This document shows positions 1 through 10,832 of a DNA stretch of 64,000 nucleotides, in pieces. The number at the start of each line of letters is the position of its first letter. The stretch's first letter is position 1. The stretch is from Neopestalotiopsis rosae (taxonomy: Eukaryota; Ascomycota; Sordariomycetes; Amphisphaeriales; Sporocadaceae). The notes under the pieces are model-generated. The model saw only the letters and a list, made by a program, of their open reading frames with translations. It ran no database searches and was not told the DNA's origin. The stretch covers positions 2,542,001-2,606,000 of the forward strand of contig JALGAS010000008.1 in the NCBI GenBank assembly GCA_023078685.1, given 5' to 3'. Position numbers and translations under genes: made by a program.

Positions 1-3000
1 GCCTGTCGCTCAGCCCACCATGCGGACTTGGCTCCCTTGTTGTTCATGTCCCTGGCATCATGGCACGTTCTATTAGCCTCCTTTATAATTTCCACCATCT
101 CTGCACGTCCCTGTTGGAAATCGAACACATCAGAATCGGCATCCCTAGAGTTGGCACGTTCGAGGGGCAGACGAATGGCAAATGGACTGTGGTCAGCTTG
201 GAGTTTTGTGATGCAGAGATCGCGCCTATTATCGCTCAGAGATATGGATACAACATTCCACGACTTGGGAATGATATCCACGAATTCCTTTTGGAATCTT
301 GCCATATCCATGGAATGTCCGAGACTAGATCTTCTTGGGTCTGCAGCTTGTTGCAGTATGGGCCACTCTGCCTTCTCTGACTTGCTGTGGTCCACGCGAA
401 GGGTCTTGCGTTCGCGACGCCAGACCAGATTACGTGCCAGCTCAATCGAGCATGTGGCATGAGCAGGATGACCAATACCAGATGACTTGGTCGGGCTGGT
501 CGTAGAGAGTAAAATGAAAACGTTCTGCAGCAGCGCAGCAATGCGATACACAAGTCCAGCGTCGCCATTGAGGCTAGCTATCGAATGTGCTTCAATCAAG
601 CAGTCGTGAGCTTGCTGCAGATGGGCGATAAACCCTGCAGAGCTCGAAGCCGCTCGTCCCTTTCGTGGAGATGCTGATCTGTCACGGGTACCAGGGCCGG
701 CCTTTTCTTTGGTGGGCGATGCTGCAGCCACTGCTGGAAACGACAGAGTGGAATCCTGGATCACGGAAAATACCGAGTCCCTTCCCATGAGCTCCAAACT
801 TTGCCCAATAAGTGCCATTGCTCTGAGAAGTCTCTCTTGAACGATATCAGTGGAGAGTTTGGAGAGCTCATACGCGGTCTCGAGCGAGGCAACGGCCTGC
901 TCCCAGTGTTTGCTGTCGAGTAAAGATGACGATTTATGCTGCAAAACCGACGCACGTAGAAAGGTGAGCTGTGCATCCTGAGGGCCCTTGGACACCTTGT
1001 CCGCTGCGATCGTCTTTTGCTTGGCTGGGGCGGGCTTTTTTGCTGTGGTTTTCCTAGCCGTTGCCGTCGTCGTTTTCGTTCTAGTTGGCCGTGCAGCCGG
1101 TTTAGGCGCTGGTTTGTCTTGGATGGTGAGCGCCTTCATTTTCGATTCAATACCAAGCGACTTCTTTTGATCGCTACTCTCTTCGAGCTTGTTTAGCACA
1201 GAGTCTGCCATGGTCAATAGGTAGGCCTCGGTATCGAGATCTGATGCTTGGCGATAAATGCGGCTCAGTTGGCAGGTCATTTCCACCACAGCACAGGTTG
1301 GCTCCAGGCTAGGCAATGATTCCTTTACTTGCGCAGCTAGGTCAAGCGCCTTATCTTGATCACCGGCATTCATGAATACCTGTGCCAGCCAGTAACGGGA
1401 ATGTGAAATATGACTTGGAGATTCGGTACTGAGAGCGATCCTCACTGCTTGTTCAGCATAATAGATCGTTTCCTGATACATGCCAATGTTGGCGTAAATT
1501 GTCGAAAGTCTCATGACAAATCGGAATAGGGGGTACACAATAGCCCAGAACTCTGGGCCCGTGCTGGCACGAGCGAACTCGAGTTGCGAACATTGCGAGT
1601 TGTTGAAGCTGGCGTCGTCTTCCGACACTTGCGATTGGGAAATGTCCCCACTGTGCTCGGGTATTGTACTCCTCAAGGCCTCCAGTCTCGTCCAGTCGTG
1701 GAATAGTACGCGTACAGCCGTCTTTGCATTGTGCAATGCATGATGAGACTGGCCGCGCTCGAGGGCGAGAAGGGAGTGAAGGAAAGATGCGTATGCCACC
1801 AACATCTTACTTGTGAACCGGCTACTCTTTGTGGGCTTTTCCGAGTTTTGCACAGTGGCAAATTTGTGCGCCTGAATGAGACATTGCTCAGCACACTCAA
1901 AGTTCCCAACAGACATTTCGTATTCAGCAGAGCACAGATAGTAATTTGCCGTGGAGTCTGATGACAATGTTTTTCGCGTCAGCAATTCTTGGCCAGATTT
2001 GAGCAGCTCGTCAACTTTCTGAGAATGACCTAGACTGAGATGCTGAAGACAGAGGGCAACAATCTGCGACATGAACAAGTCTGGGTTATTTTCGCAGACC
2101 ATGCGAGAGATTGTTGTCGAGAGTTCCAAAGTTGACCCCAGCAGTGAGCTCAATCCCCTCATGCGCGCAAAGTCGGCAAGTCCTTGAAGTGTTGTGATCA
2201 GCTGAGTAGGATTGTCGATATATCGATCTATCTCGCCTGCAGTTTGCGAATTGCACACTGCTTCGTTCCATGTCTGCAAAGCTTGTTCAACTCTTGCTGC
2301 ATCAGCTTCGTAATGCATCAAAAGACTAGTACAGGCAGTCAAGGATTTCAAATGCGGTAGATACCGGCTGAGGCCAATGTCTTGTTCGCACGTGGTATCG
2401 TCGATGCTTTCTGATAATGTTTGCGCCTCTTCCAGCCAATCTTTAACCACATCTCGAGACTCCAGATTGATGGACAATAGCTGAAGCAGTATCCTGAGAC
2501 GCCTGATGGGATGGAATTTTTGATCAAAAGCTTCAAGCAACGATTCAACGAATGATTCGCCCGGCACAAGTAGCTTGCGGCGCCGAGAATCCACCAAGTA
2601 GATGAAGTAAAAATCGTGCTCAATGGCTAAGGACTTTTGCGAGTCAGGCAAGACTCCAGTCCAGTCGCAAGAGGATGCGTCCAATTTGGCGAGGCTGCAG
2701 ACTGTCCTTGATAGTGAGATGGCTTTGTCGCTTGAGGTCCAGGCCTGCAGCACGCTTTGATTTGACAATGCTTGAGAAAGTTCCTGAGCGACGTTCTCTT
2801 GAAGTAGGGAATCTCTAACAGCTCGCAAAGCATCGGCGGCATCATCTTTGCGGCCCGACGACCGGCAAAGCTCAGCCAGACGTTCTTGCTTCAGCAACAA
2901 TTGTGCTTTTGCCTGCTCTGCTTCTGGCCTTTGCTTGACGGCATCAATTGATCTTCGAAGCGCCCGCAAAGTGTGGCCGTCTTTTTCCTGGTGGAGTATG

Positions 3001-4862
3001 ACGTGTTTTCGGTAGTAGAAAGAAGAGACCTTGACGTGGTAGGAAGCGGCTGCTGCATTACTTTTGGTAAGCAGATCAACCGGGTCACCCATGTTGTCAA
3101 CGACAGCTAGAATTTCCTGGAGCACAGAGTCCATCAATGCCCATGGCATCTTCTTCTTCTCCAGCAGGTCTTTGATTAGCATCAAGGCTGAGTCAAGCAC
3201 TGTTGGAATATATTTCGATAATAGTTGTCGCCGTTGCTCGAAACGTACGATATCCTTGGCGCAATTACTTGAAGCTGGCGGCTTACCCAGCCACCTGGAG
3301 GTGAATCGTGGAAGTTGAAGGATCAAAGAGTCAAGTGATTCTCGTGTTGTTTCCGGAACCTTGCCAAGTTTCGATTCTCCCAGCGCCAAGTTGATCGCGG
3401 CGCCGCGTAGTTGGCAGATACTAATGAGGAGATCATCTAGCTCGGTTGAACTGCCACTCAGTGGCCCTTGTAGTCCATCAAGGACTTCCAGAAGTAGAGC
3501 GTGGTCTGCAATTGGTGGTGATTGCTTAAGCGAAAGAGTAATGAGCTGCGCAGTTACAGCGCAGCACCTGGCTGGAGAGTCCTGCTCAGCAGTCGTTATC
3601 TCTTTCAACTTCTTCATCCAAACTGTCGCCTCTTTGATCTTACTGGCCTCTCGCGATGCTGTAGCAAGCGCCTGGTAAATTGTTACCAGCGGCGACTTGG
3701 AAGTCTGTGAGGGCTTGAGACCCATTGAATCCGTCTTCTGCCATAATTCGTTGAAAATTGAGTTGATCGTGCTAAGCTTGGCTACTGGTTCCGACGTGCT
3801 TCTTCGAGAAAATGCTAACAAGCACTTTGAAAGCGGAAACAGAATATCGTTGTCGACGTTGCCCTTGTGGCCAGATAGTTCCCACGAATGCAGCCTTGTT
3901 AATAATGCCAGAGCTTGCACTTGGAATGCCACCTCGGCCGATGGACTCAGCTTTGGATCCGTAGCCAAGGCATCCTCTTGTGATGAGACAGATGGTGTCA
4001 GCGACAGCAGGGTATGTGCTAAACTGTCCAGCTGCCTGGCGCATTTCGAACTATCGGTCTTTTCTTCCGTCGTGCTCGATAGCAAAAGCGACAACGGAGA
4101 CGAAGCGCAGCTTTTCGATAGAAATGGAAGTATGCCGTCCAGGAGTCTCGATTTCTTCATTCCATGTAATACGCGCAGGGCCTGAAGTTGACTAGAGATG
4201 ATCAGGGCGAGAACCTGTCCAGAAGCACTGGCTGCCGAGTAGTCGAAGAGATCTGCCAGGGCTTTGGCTGTCGATGTCGCATCTGCTGCTTTTGCTGTGG
4301 ATTTTGACTTCTTGCTGGCCGTGTCATTGATCTTTGCCTCCAGGCGCCGTTTCAGAATTCGCAATTCCTTGAAAGCGTGTTCGAAAAGGTTGAGCGCCAT
4401 TAATTTGTTGATGAACGATGACATGCCAGATTCTATTTGTAACTCGGGGAGTATTATCTTTCCGGAACTAGACAGCGTTCTCAGAGTCGCGAATGCTGTG
4501 CGTGCGCGTTCGACAATGGCGAGATGTTCGCTCGAAATCGTCGACCCTGCCGCCGGCAAGGCGGGTTTGGCGACAGATGGAGACGACGACACCCTGTTAA
4601 GAGATCGCGGTTTAAGGGGAGTCATTGGCGCTGAGTTCGATCGTCTGAGGGCGCCGCGTTCGCGATCGGCAGTTTTTGTCTCTGTGCTGTTTTCAGTAGG
4701 GTTCTTGGCTGCCTCTCCCAAGGATTTGAGAGTCGCGTTGATGATATTCGTGGCCAAGATAGCCTCTTCTTTCGGCGAAAGGTTGCCTTCTCCTTGTTGC
4801 GCATCTGGCGTTTTGGACTGCGCCGGGCGCTTGGGCGCGGCTTTCCCTCTCGCCGGCGCCAT
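1..4862 (-). CDS. ESP1: Separin (separase), N-terminal and middle part; 3' end beyond window
   Basis: Separase is the caspase-clan protease that cleaves cohesin at anaphase onset. A single open frame of about 1,620 codons runs from the ATG at 4862 off the left edge; an in-frame TAG lies shortly upstream of that ATG, so it is the first possible start. The product begins with a Lys/Pro-rich segment, followed by a long alpha-helical, TPR-like region. A basic Ala/Lys/Thr-rich linker lies near 1150-1000. The last part in the window carries the conserved separin block (FVDIIPKSWNVVSISL, then DRRDLCITKL-like and FAIRLPLERANSRD), which precedes the peptidase C50 domain. The catalytic His and Cys must lie outside the window. 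No intron is needed. Identification is strong from that block; the fungal homologues are called bimB or cut1. It is transcribed divergently from the gene at 5200 across about 340 bp. Confidence 0.93.
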   Translation of the reverse strand, partial: MAPARGKAAPKRPAQSKTPDAQQGEGNLSPKEEAILATNIINATLKSLGEAAKNPTENSTETKTADRERGALRRSNSAPMTPLKPRSLNRVSSSPSVAKPALPAAGSTISSEHLAIVERARTAFATLRTLSSSGKIILPELQIESGMSSFINKLMALNLFEHAFKELRILKRRLEAKINDTASKKSKSTAKAADATSTAKALADLFDYSAASASGQVLALIISSQLQALRVLHGMKKSRLLDGILPFLSKSCASSPLSLLLSSTTEEKTDSSKCARQLDSLAHTLLSLTPSVSSQEDALATDPKLSPSAEVAFQVQALALLTRLHSWELSGHKGNVDNDILFPLSKCLLAFSRRSTSEPVAKLSTINSIFNELWQKTDSMGLKPSQTSKSPLVTIYQALATASREASKIKEATVWMKKLKEITTAEQDSPARCCAVTAQLITLSLKQSPPIADHALLLEVLDGLQGPLSGSSTELDDLLISICQLRGAAINLALGESKLGKVPETTRESLDSLILQLPRFTSRWLGKPPASSNCAKDIVRFEQRRQLLSKYIPTVLDSALMLIKDLLEKKKMPWALMDSVLQEILAVVDNMGDPVDLLTKSNAAAASYHVKVSSFYYRKHVILHQEKDGHTLRALRRSIDAVKQRPEAEQAKAQLLLKQERLAELCRSSGRKDDAADALRAVRDSLLQENVAQELSQALSNQSVLQAWTSSDKAISLSRTVCSLAKLDASSCDWTGVLPDSQKSLAIEHDFYFIYLVDSRRRKLLVPGESFVESLLEAFDQKFHPIRRLRILLQLLSINLESRDVVKDWLEEAQTLSESIDDTTCEQDIGLSRYLPHLKSLTACTSLLMHYEADAARVEQALQTWNEAVCNSQTAGEIDRYIDNPTQLITTLQGLADFARMRGLSSLLGSTLELSTTISRMVCENNPDLFMSQIVALCLQHLSLGHSQKVDELLKSGQELLTRKTLSSDSTANYYLCSAEYEMSVGNFECAEQCLIQAHKFATVQNSEKPTKSSRFTSKMLVAYASFLHSLLALERGQSHHALHNAKTAVRVLFHDWTRLEALRSTIPEHSGDISQSQVSEDDASFNNSQCSQLEFARASTGPEFWAIVYPLFRFVMRLSTIYANIGMYQETIYYAEQAVRIALSTESPSHISHSRYWLAQVFMNAGDQDKALDLAAQVKESLPSLEPTCAVVEMTCQLSRIYRQASDLDTEAYLLTMADSVLNKLEESSDQKKSLGIESKMKALTIQDKPAPKPAARPTRTKTTTATARKTTAKKPAPAKQKTIAADKVSKGPQDAQLTFLRASVLQHKSSSLLDSKHWEQAVASLETAYELSKLSTDIVQERLLRAMALIGQSLELMGRDSVFSVIQDSTLSFPAVAAASPTKEKAGPGTRDRSASPRKGRAASSSAGFIAHLQQAHDCLIEAHSIASLNGDAGLVYRIAALLQNVFILLSTTSPTKSSGIGHPAHATCSIELARNLVWRRERKTLRVDHSKSEKAEWPILQQAADPRRSSLGHSMDMARFQKEFVDIIPKSWNVVSISLSDNRRDLCITKLQADHSPFAIRLPLERANSRDADSDVFDFQQGRAEMVEIIKEANRTCHDARDMNNKGAKSAWWAERQ

Positions 4863-5199
4863 ATTGTTTGTTGGTATATTGATGATGGTTTCCAGTCGAA
4901 GTTGGAGCTATCAGGCTCTCCACAGTTGATGATTGACCTGCAAATGGCTGTGGGGCGTTTAGGCCCAGGATTGGCTAGGCTTCTGTTGACTGGGCAACAA
5001 TCGATTGACGCCCAGACCAACGAGGAGCTTTGGGTGTCTTCTGGAACTGGAGTTTTGGACCCCTGTTCTGCTGTCGACCTCGCGCTAATTGGTTCCCGTC
5101 ATCGCAAAGTCTCGGTAACTTTTTTCCCTCGACTTACATACCTGTCCATCATCCGCGCGACAATCATATTAGCGAATTATCAGAAGAGCCGTCACCAGC
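4863..5199. promoter_or_regulatory. Shared divergent promoter region, separin / DUF5321-like gene
   Basis: This 337 bp gap separates two start codons that face away from each other, so it must hold both promoters and both 5' leaders. I see no obvious TATA box or repeated operator motif in it. Confidence 0.5.
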
Positions 5200-5829
5200 A
5201 TGGAGGAGATTCTGTACCGCCGAGCTGCTCAAGCTTCATTGAATGCAAGAGGGGCTGTGCTATTTGCAAAGACCAAGCACGCTTCCCTCCCGGCGATGCG
5301 CAGGTACAGCTCCATGCCGACCGTTGCGCAGACGTCGTTCTGGAAGTCTCTCATTCCCAAACCCTGGAGGCCCAAGGAGAAGCGACCCGACATCAATTTC
5401 GGACCGCCTAAGACGCTCAAAAAGCCGAAGAAAGATTGGAACCCAGCGACATTCTACATCGTCATTTTCCTCTTCATTGGCTCCATGTCGATACAAATGA
5501 TCTCGCTTAGGAAAGATTTTGATACGCACATGAGGAGAGCAGAGACTAAAATTGGCATACTTCGAGAGGTGGTTGAGAAGCTGCAGCGCGGTGAAGAGGT
5601 GGACGTGGAGAAGGCGCTGGGGACCGGCGATGCCGAGCAGGAGAAGGAATGGGAGATCGTATTGAGGGAGATCGAACAGGACGAGGGTATACGAAATCCC
5701 AAGAAGGCCGATCGTTCCAAACAATCTTCAAGCGCCAGCGCCGAGCCAAAGCCAGCGCCTAAAGAGCAACAAGCAGCCACAGCTGAGAACGCAAAGAAGT
5801 CAACAAACACATATGCAGGTTTCTATTGA
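5200..5829 (+). CDS. Small predicted mitochondrial inner-membrane protein (DUF5321-like)
   Basis: Intronless frame of 209 codons. The first 45 residues are rich in Arg, Ala and Ser with almost no acidic residues after Glu3, as expected for a mitochondrial presequence. A conserved-looking block (KPWRPKEKRPDINFGPP) precedes one hydrophobic segment at about residues 82-98 (ATFYIVIFLFIGSMSIQM). A charged, probably coiled-coil stretch follows (about 100-165), then a low-complexity Ser/Ala/Lys tail. This is the layout of fungal DUF5321 proteins and resembles yeast inner-membrane assembly factors such as Ina17 in plan, but I cannot show homology to Ina17. The function is unknown. The ATG at 5200 is the first in the frame and gives the best presequence. 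The stop lies only 45 bp from the tail-to-tail sirtuin gene. Confidence 0.8.
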   Translation: MEEILYRRAAQASLNARGAVLFAKTKHASLPAMRRYSSMPTVAQTSFWKSLIPKPWRPKEKRPDINFGPPKTLKKPKKDWNPATFYIVIFLFIGSMSIQMISLRKDFDTHMRRAETKIGILREVVEKLQRGEEVDVEKALGTGDAEQEKEWEIVLREIEQDEGIRNPKKADRSKQSSSASAEPKPAPKEQQAATAENAKKSTNTYAGFY

Positions 5830-5873
5830 TCTCTATATGGAGGAAAATGCCAAAATTACATGCGTCACAACTT

Positions 5874-7076
5874 TCAAGACATCATATCCTTGAAAACAGA
5901 AGCGCCGTGGTTTTCGACCTTATGGTTTACACTCTCGTGGACGTGGTGGCCCGAGGACTGCTTCAACTCTTTTACAACTTCTGGCAGTAGCAGATCCGTT
6001 GACATTTCGATCCGGAACCCTCGTGTGCCATTTTGCAGCGGATCTAGGTCTGCGCAGAGTGTCTCTTCTCCCCTCACTCCTCCTAGGTTGACGACGCCGA
6101 CCGGTATACCCCGATCCTTGGCCCTCTTGGCTAGCCGCCATGCTGAGTAGGTCGCCAAGGATGTGCCCAAAACGAGGAGTTTATCGGCGCTCTCAACTGC
6201 GAAATCTGCTTCCGTCTTGGTGTGAGTTGGAATGCTCTCTCCGAACATGACGACGGCTGGCTTGAGGATGCCAGCATTGCTAGTGGCTTTCCATGCACCA
6301 TCCGCGTCAACCTCAACGGTCGATTTTCCACCCTCAACTTTATTTGGTGGATGAGCTAGGCAGCGTGGACAAGCTGGATAACGGAACGTGGTATAAGGCG
6401 CATCCGGCACGTCAACATCACCGTCAGGGTTTGTCCTCATGCCTCGTTTTTGGCGCTCTTGGGGATTCTCCGTGTCCAGTGCCCCAGTCGCAATAATTTC
6501 CTGCAAGAATGCGGCCCATGCAGGGTTTAATCTGGCAAGCTCGTCCTGAAAGACATCCCTAGGGAGCTCATGACGACAAGAGACACAAACCAGTGCCCGC
6601 AGATATCCATGCAACTCAATAGTGGGAATGTTTGGATGAGCTATGGGATGAAACGAGTCCACATTCTGTGTTATGACTTGTTGAACAAAGCCGAGATCTC
6701 CAAGTTGCTTTACAGCATAGTGGCCGGCATTAGGCTTGGCCTTGTGTAGAGTTGTCCACCCCAAGAAACTTCTCGCCCAGTAGCGTTTTCGTGCCTCGTG
6801 GTTCTGTATAAATTCGGAATAATAAATTGGTCGATAGGTCTTGTTCACCCGATATGTTCCATTGGTACCGCGATAGTCGGCTAGGCCGCTGGCCACGGAG
6901 ACTCCGGCTCCTGTGAGCACCAGAGTAGATGCCGGGTTTCCCCTTGATGTAGGCGCCGTGAAGAACTCTGATAGAGCTGCGACTGCCCCAGCGATTGTCG
7001 TTGCAGTCTTTGGGGTCACGGTTGGCGGTGCTAGGACATCCGTGTAGGGAATACGCATATATGGCTTGCGCAACAT
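5874..7076 (-). CDS. NAD-dependent sirtuin, class II (SIRT4-like), probably mitochondrial
   Basis: Single-exon gene of 400 codons. Sir2 enzymes use NAD+ to remove acyl groups from lysine; class II members are mostly mitochondrial and act as ADP-ribosyl, lipoamidase or other acyl-transfer enzymes. Visible motifs are GAGVS (residues 56-60) and GLADYRG (64-70) for NAD binding, TQNVD (136-140), catalytic His156 in ELHG, zinc cysteines C164/C167 and C236/C239, then VVMFGE and LGTSL of the second NAD half-site. About 70 residues separate the two Cys pairs, longer than in nuclear Sir2 and typical of the SIRT4 branch. The N terminus is basic and could be a presequence. The assignment to class II is inferred from the GLADYRG and TQNVDSFH motif style. 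All key residues are intact. Confidence 0.92.
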   Translation of the reverse strand: MLRKPYMRIPYTDVLAPPTVTPKTATTIAGAVAALSEFFTAPTSRGNPASTLVLTGAGVSVASGLADYRGTNGTYRVNKTYRPIYYSEFIQNHEARKRYWARSFLGWTTLHKAKPNAGHYAVKQLGDLGFVQQVITQNVDSFHPIAHPNIPTIELHGYLRALVCVSCRHELPRDVFQDELARLNPAWAAFLQEIIATGALDTENPQERQKRGMRTNPDGDVDVPDAPYTTFRYPACPRCLAHPPNKVEGGKSTVEVDADGAWKATSNAGILKPAVVMFGESIPTHTKTEADFAVESADKLLVLGTSLATYSAWRLAKRAKDRGIPVGVVNLGGVRGEETLCADLDPLQNGTRGFRIEMSTDLLLPEVVKELKQSSGHHVHESVNHKVENHGASVFKDMMS

Positions 7077-8459
7077 TTAGGATGAGTGGTGTTATTTGGT
7101 GAATCCTCTTCCAAGACCTTGCGTTCCCCTCGACCTCAACTCGCTTGATAAGATAACGACTAGACGGTATGATGTACGTTTAGAGAATTGCCAATGTAGT
7201 GTTGCTGAGTGATCACGTATGCACAAGCATGACTCTATTAATCTGATGCTTTCATACAGATGAAGTTCAAAGTCGTCACCAGTGGCGCGCTAGATCATCA
7301 TGCACAGAGCCAGGACCACGCTAGACCCGCTTGGGATGAAGAGCAACAGAATTTTAAGCTTAGGACAGGGCCTTGCCAGAATGACGCTGTTTTACAGCAT
7401 GTCTTCTACTGATAAGGTTGTTTCAAGGTGTAATCTGTTCTAGTTACCCTCTTGTCAAATTGTAGGACACATCACGAGAGCATATTGATTATTAGCAAGA
7501 TACAAGATCCATCGTCTGATTAGAATATGTAGCATGTTTTTGAATCTGTACATGCTCCGAAAGTCCGCAAGAGTACTTGATGTCATTTGACTATTCTTCG
7601 GTCCAGAGTGTCCACATTGGATCCAGAGATGGGGTGCAGTATAGGAACCAGAATAGTCTGGCCAATGAATGAGCAGCGCCAGGGAAGACGAGGACACCAA
7701 TTGAGTCTGTGCAGGTTTGCAGACGAAGTCCAGATTGACATGCAGTGCGTGTTCTGTGAGAAATATAGTCTTTGCTTTCACGGTTCTACACAAAGAAATT
7801 GTGCCTCCAATCAAAGTTGATCTATTATCGAGATCGAGTAATTGAAAGGTACGTATCACACGCACAGCACAGCAGACAAACAGGGTCCCCTGGCAGGCGT
7901 TGGCAGGGACACGTCCAAAAAGTCACCCACAAGCCGTGACTAACGGGCCCGTCCGCTTACGTTGCCCTTGGCTGGGCATTCGCTGGGCCAAACCAGTGTT
8001 GCGCGTTTCAAAGCCACTGCTCGCTACCCTGTACCCCATCCGATGTCGTCGGTATTGGCTGGGGATCACCTCGAGCCGGCTTGCCGATACAGGCACTTTA
8101 CCTGACAGGACTTCATTGTATTCCTCCCAAGCAGCAGGTAAGTCTCTCAGTCTATCGCTCCTTTGGATCTGCGCGCAACCACCAGAACTGGGGAGTGAAG
8201 AAGCAACATACTCTCACACACAACACAAAGCGCGCACAGCACACCTACACGCGCGTCAACGGCACGCACACCCGCCGCGCACTACGTACAGCACAAGAGA
8301 TTGGCATTCATCCTCCGCGGAACCAGCCCGAACGGCACCTACCTCCCTTTTGTCTCCCTAATTGATTCGTACCTTAACCTACCCCAAGAAAAAAAAAAGC
8401 GCTGGCCGGCTAAAACCAAAAAAAGGGTGCACTGTACTGTCCATGCTCTCTCGGCCGCC
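7077..8459. other. Intergenic region between two divergent genes
   Basis: It holds the promoters of the sirtuin and the metal transporter. Short frames here have no recognisable content. The segment just upstream of the transporter (8200-8450) is rich in CA and A runs, as common in fungal 5' leaders. Confidence 0.5.
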
Positions 8460-9968
8460 ATGTCTGGCCGACGTTGCGCAGGCCTGAGGCTGCTGGGGCT
8501 TAGGGGCCGCGTAACTCGTGTGCAACAGGAGAGCTTGAACCGTCCATCAATAATTAATCTGTCCCTCTCCTCAGCCCTGCACCGCGATTACCCCTTGAGG
8601 ACACATAACCACCCCAACTTATATCTGTGTCGCGTGCTGCAAACCTCTTCTTGCACTCCCCAAGACTCTCAACCATCTACTGCAGACTTTCGTGCGCCCT
8701 CCTTATTGGAAACCTACCGAAGGCGCCGCGTCCGCAAACTGCCCATCATGAGCTCGACCCAGACTCGCAGCCACGGCGGCCACCACGGTCACCATCACCA
8801 TCATGACAATGTCTACCTGACATCTCAGAACAAGAACGATGCCGGCGTTCGCATTACTCGGCTTGGCCTTTACTCTAACCTTGGCATGGCCATTGCCAAG
8901 GGTGTCGGCGGTTACGCATTCAATTCCAAGGCCATGATTGCAGACGCCATTCACAGCGTCACGGATCTTGCATCTGACATTCTCACCCTGGCCACCATTT
9001 CCTGGAGTATCAAGCCCCCGTCCGACAATTTCCCCACTGGTTTCGGCAAGATTGAGAGCTTGGGATCGCTTGGCGTATCGTCCATGCTCTTCTTTGGCGG
9101 ACTGTGGATGGGCTACGGTAGCTTGCTGACCCTTTACGGCCACTTCTTCCTGGACCCGGCTGCTGCAGCAGAACTTCTCGAGCACGCGCACTCCCACGGA
9201 CACAGTCATGATCATGGTCACGATATCGTTCCTAGCATGCATGCTGCATGGCTTGCTGCAGGCACTGTCGCGATCAAGGAATGGCTGTACCATGCTAGTA
9301 AGTCTTTCCGGTAGTAATGGTACGAATACAGAGCAATCCGAACTAACAATCACATTCTAGCCATGAAAGTTGCCAAGGAACGCAAGTCCTCTGTCCTCGC
9401 CTCGAACGCCGTCCACCACCGAATCGATAGTCTTACTGGTATTGTCACGCTTGCTGTTATTCTCGGCGCCAACTTTCTCGAGAACGCTGCTTGGCTTGAT
9501 CCAGTTGGTGGACTCCTCATCTCCCTCATGGTAGTCAAGGCCGGTGCCGAGAACACGTTCGCCGCCCTATTCGAACTGGCAGACAAAGGAATCGACGATG
9601 AGGTCAAGACATCGGTTCGCAAGCACCTACGCCGTACCTTTTCCGACATTCCCGACGGTCACCAAATTGAACTGCGGGATGTCTCGGGAATCAAGTCTGG
9701 ACAGAACTACTTGGTCGATCTCGAAGTCGCTGTTCCCAACACTTGGACCGTTGAGCAAACAAAAGACGCGGAGGATCAGATTCGTACCCGCGTTGGAGCC
9801 AAGGTTCGCGGCGCTCGCAGAGTCCGTGTTCGTTTTGTGCCCAAGGATGCTGCCGTTGCTCCCAAGTTTGATGAGTTCATCTCTGGCGATATTAGTCCGA
9901 AATCCAGCCCCGAGCCCGAGGACGATGACCACAACCACGGCAACGGTCATAATCACAAGTCGCACTAG
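8460..9968 (+). CDS. Mitochondrial-type cation diffusion facilitator (Mmt1/2-like metal transporter)
   Basis: Two exons, 8460-9297 and 9361-9968; the 63 bp intron has GTAAGT...TTCTAG ends. The protein is 481 aa. The start at 8460 (GCCGCCATG) gives an Arg/Leu/Ser-rich N terminus that looks like a mitochondrial presequence; the same frame is open further upstream to 8301, and another ATG at 8749 would omit the presequence. A His cluster (HGGHHGHHHHHD) precedes the membrane domain. CDF metal-site motifs are visible: ADAIHSVTDLASD in one helix and HHRIDSLTG in a later one, the latter just after the intron. A second His-rich loop (HAHSHGHSHDHGHD) lies between helices, and the tail ends in more His. 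CDF proteins exchange Fe, Zn or Mn for protons; the motif style matches yeast Mmt1/Mmt2, which move iron out of mitochondria. Metal specificity is inferred. Confidence 0.88.
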
Positions 9969-10832
9969 ACGGAAGCAACGCACAGCGCAGCTTCTTGTAC
10001 AAGCATTACTCGTTTGGCGTTTTTGAGGGGGGATACGAGAGAACAGTTCCTGGCAGGCGAAAAAGGCAGTGATTGCCATGATACCAGTCGTCCTGCAACT
10101 TGAACATTTCGGATCGTTAGATTTGGGCACGTACGTGTGTATACTAAGGTATCTTCCCACATGGTGTGTGAGAATCTGCATTAGATGGCGTTCTGGAAAT
10201 TGGCATAAAACTTTTCTGCTTTGGAAAGAGTGCTTGGTCGTTTCATCTTGTGGAACAGATGAACACTGTTGACCAGCTTGACTCTAATATGGAGAATATG
10301 GATAGCATTCGGCCAGGAGAGATGCCCACAAACTCGAGATCAAGAAACATATTGACAATTCAAAAAAGGAGAGTGACTTTGTATCACTCGACGATATATT
10401 CAACGTGTTCATTTCCACACGCGGGCGTACAATGGAGACTTCTCATTATTGACGCGGCTCAACTGACTTATACCACAGGCGCTGATAGGAGCGCATCTGC
10501 ACAGCTGGTAGCTAATCATTTTAGCCTGAATCGCCGACCCCCTTAGCGAGCAAGGCTGAGAAAATTGCCCCGCTATACTACCTGCCTTCTGAGCTCATAG
10601 CGGGTACCTGAACCCCACGTTGATTGCATCAGGGTCCCCATATACGCTCCCTCGTCACGATCCCGGAAGTCGCTGTGGCTACTTTTTTTCCGTCATGTCT
10701 TACTGATAATGAATCACCTTTGGAGTTTCATTCAGTAGAGTTATTTCATTTTTACTATTTCCATTGACTGCTTCTCTTGATTGCCAACCCAAAATCCAAG
10801 CAAGAGAGGAACTATAAGCCAGCTAAGACAGG
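9969..10832. other. Intergenic region, transporter 3' side to xylulokinase promoter
   Basis: No coding sequence that I can support. It should contain the transporter's 3' UTR and the xylulokinase promoter. A T/C-rich stretch at about 10680-10790 is the most promoter-like part. Confidence 0.45.

Noticed and set aside
4264..4929. Plus-strand frame of 221 codons
   Set aside because: It lies opposite the separin frame; its Ala/Ser/Leu-rich composition is the antisense shadow of that gene.
7455..7865. Minus-strand frame of 136 codons upstream of the transporter
   Set aside because: No family resemblance; contains stretches typical of random frames and no supporting exon structure.
8301..8459. 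Upstream extension of the CDF transporter frame to 8301
   Set aside because: The ATG at 8460 has a better context and gives a presequence-like N terminus; the extension is low in complexity and A-rich.
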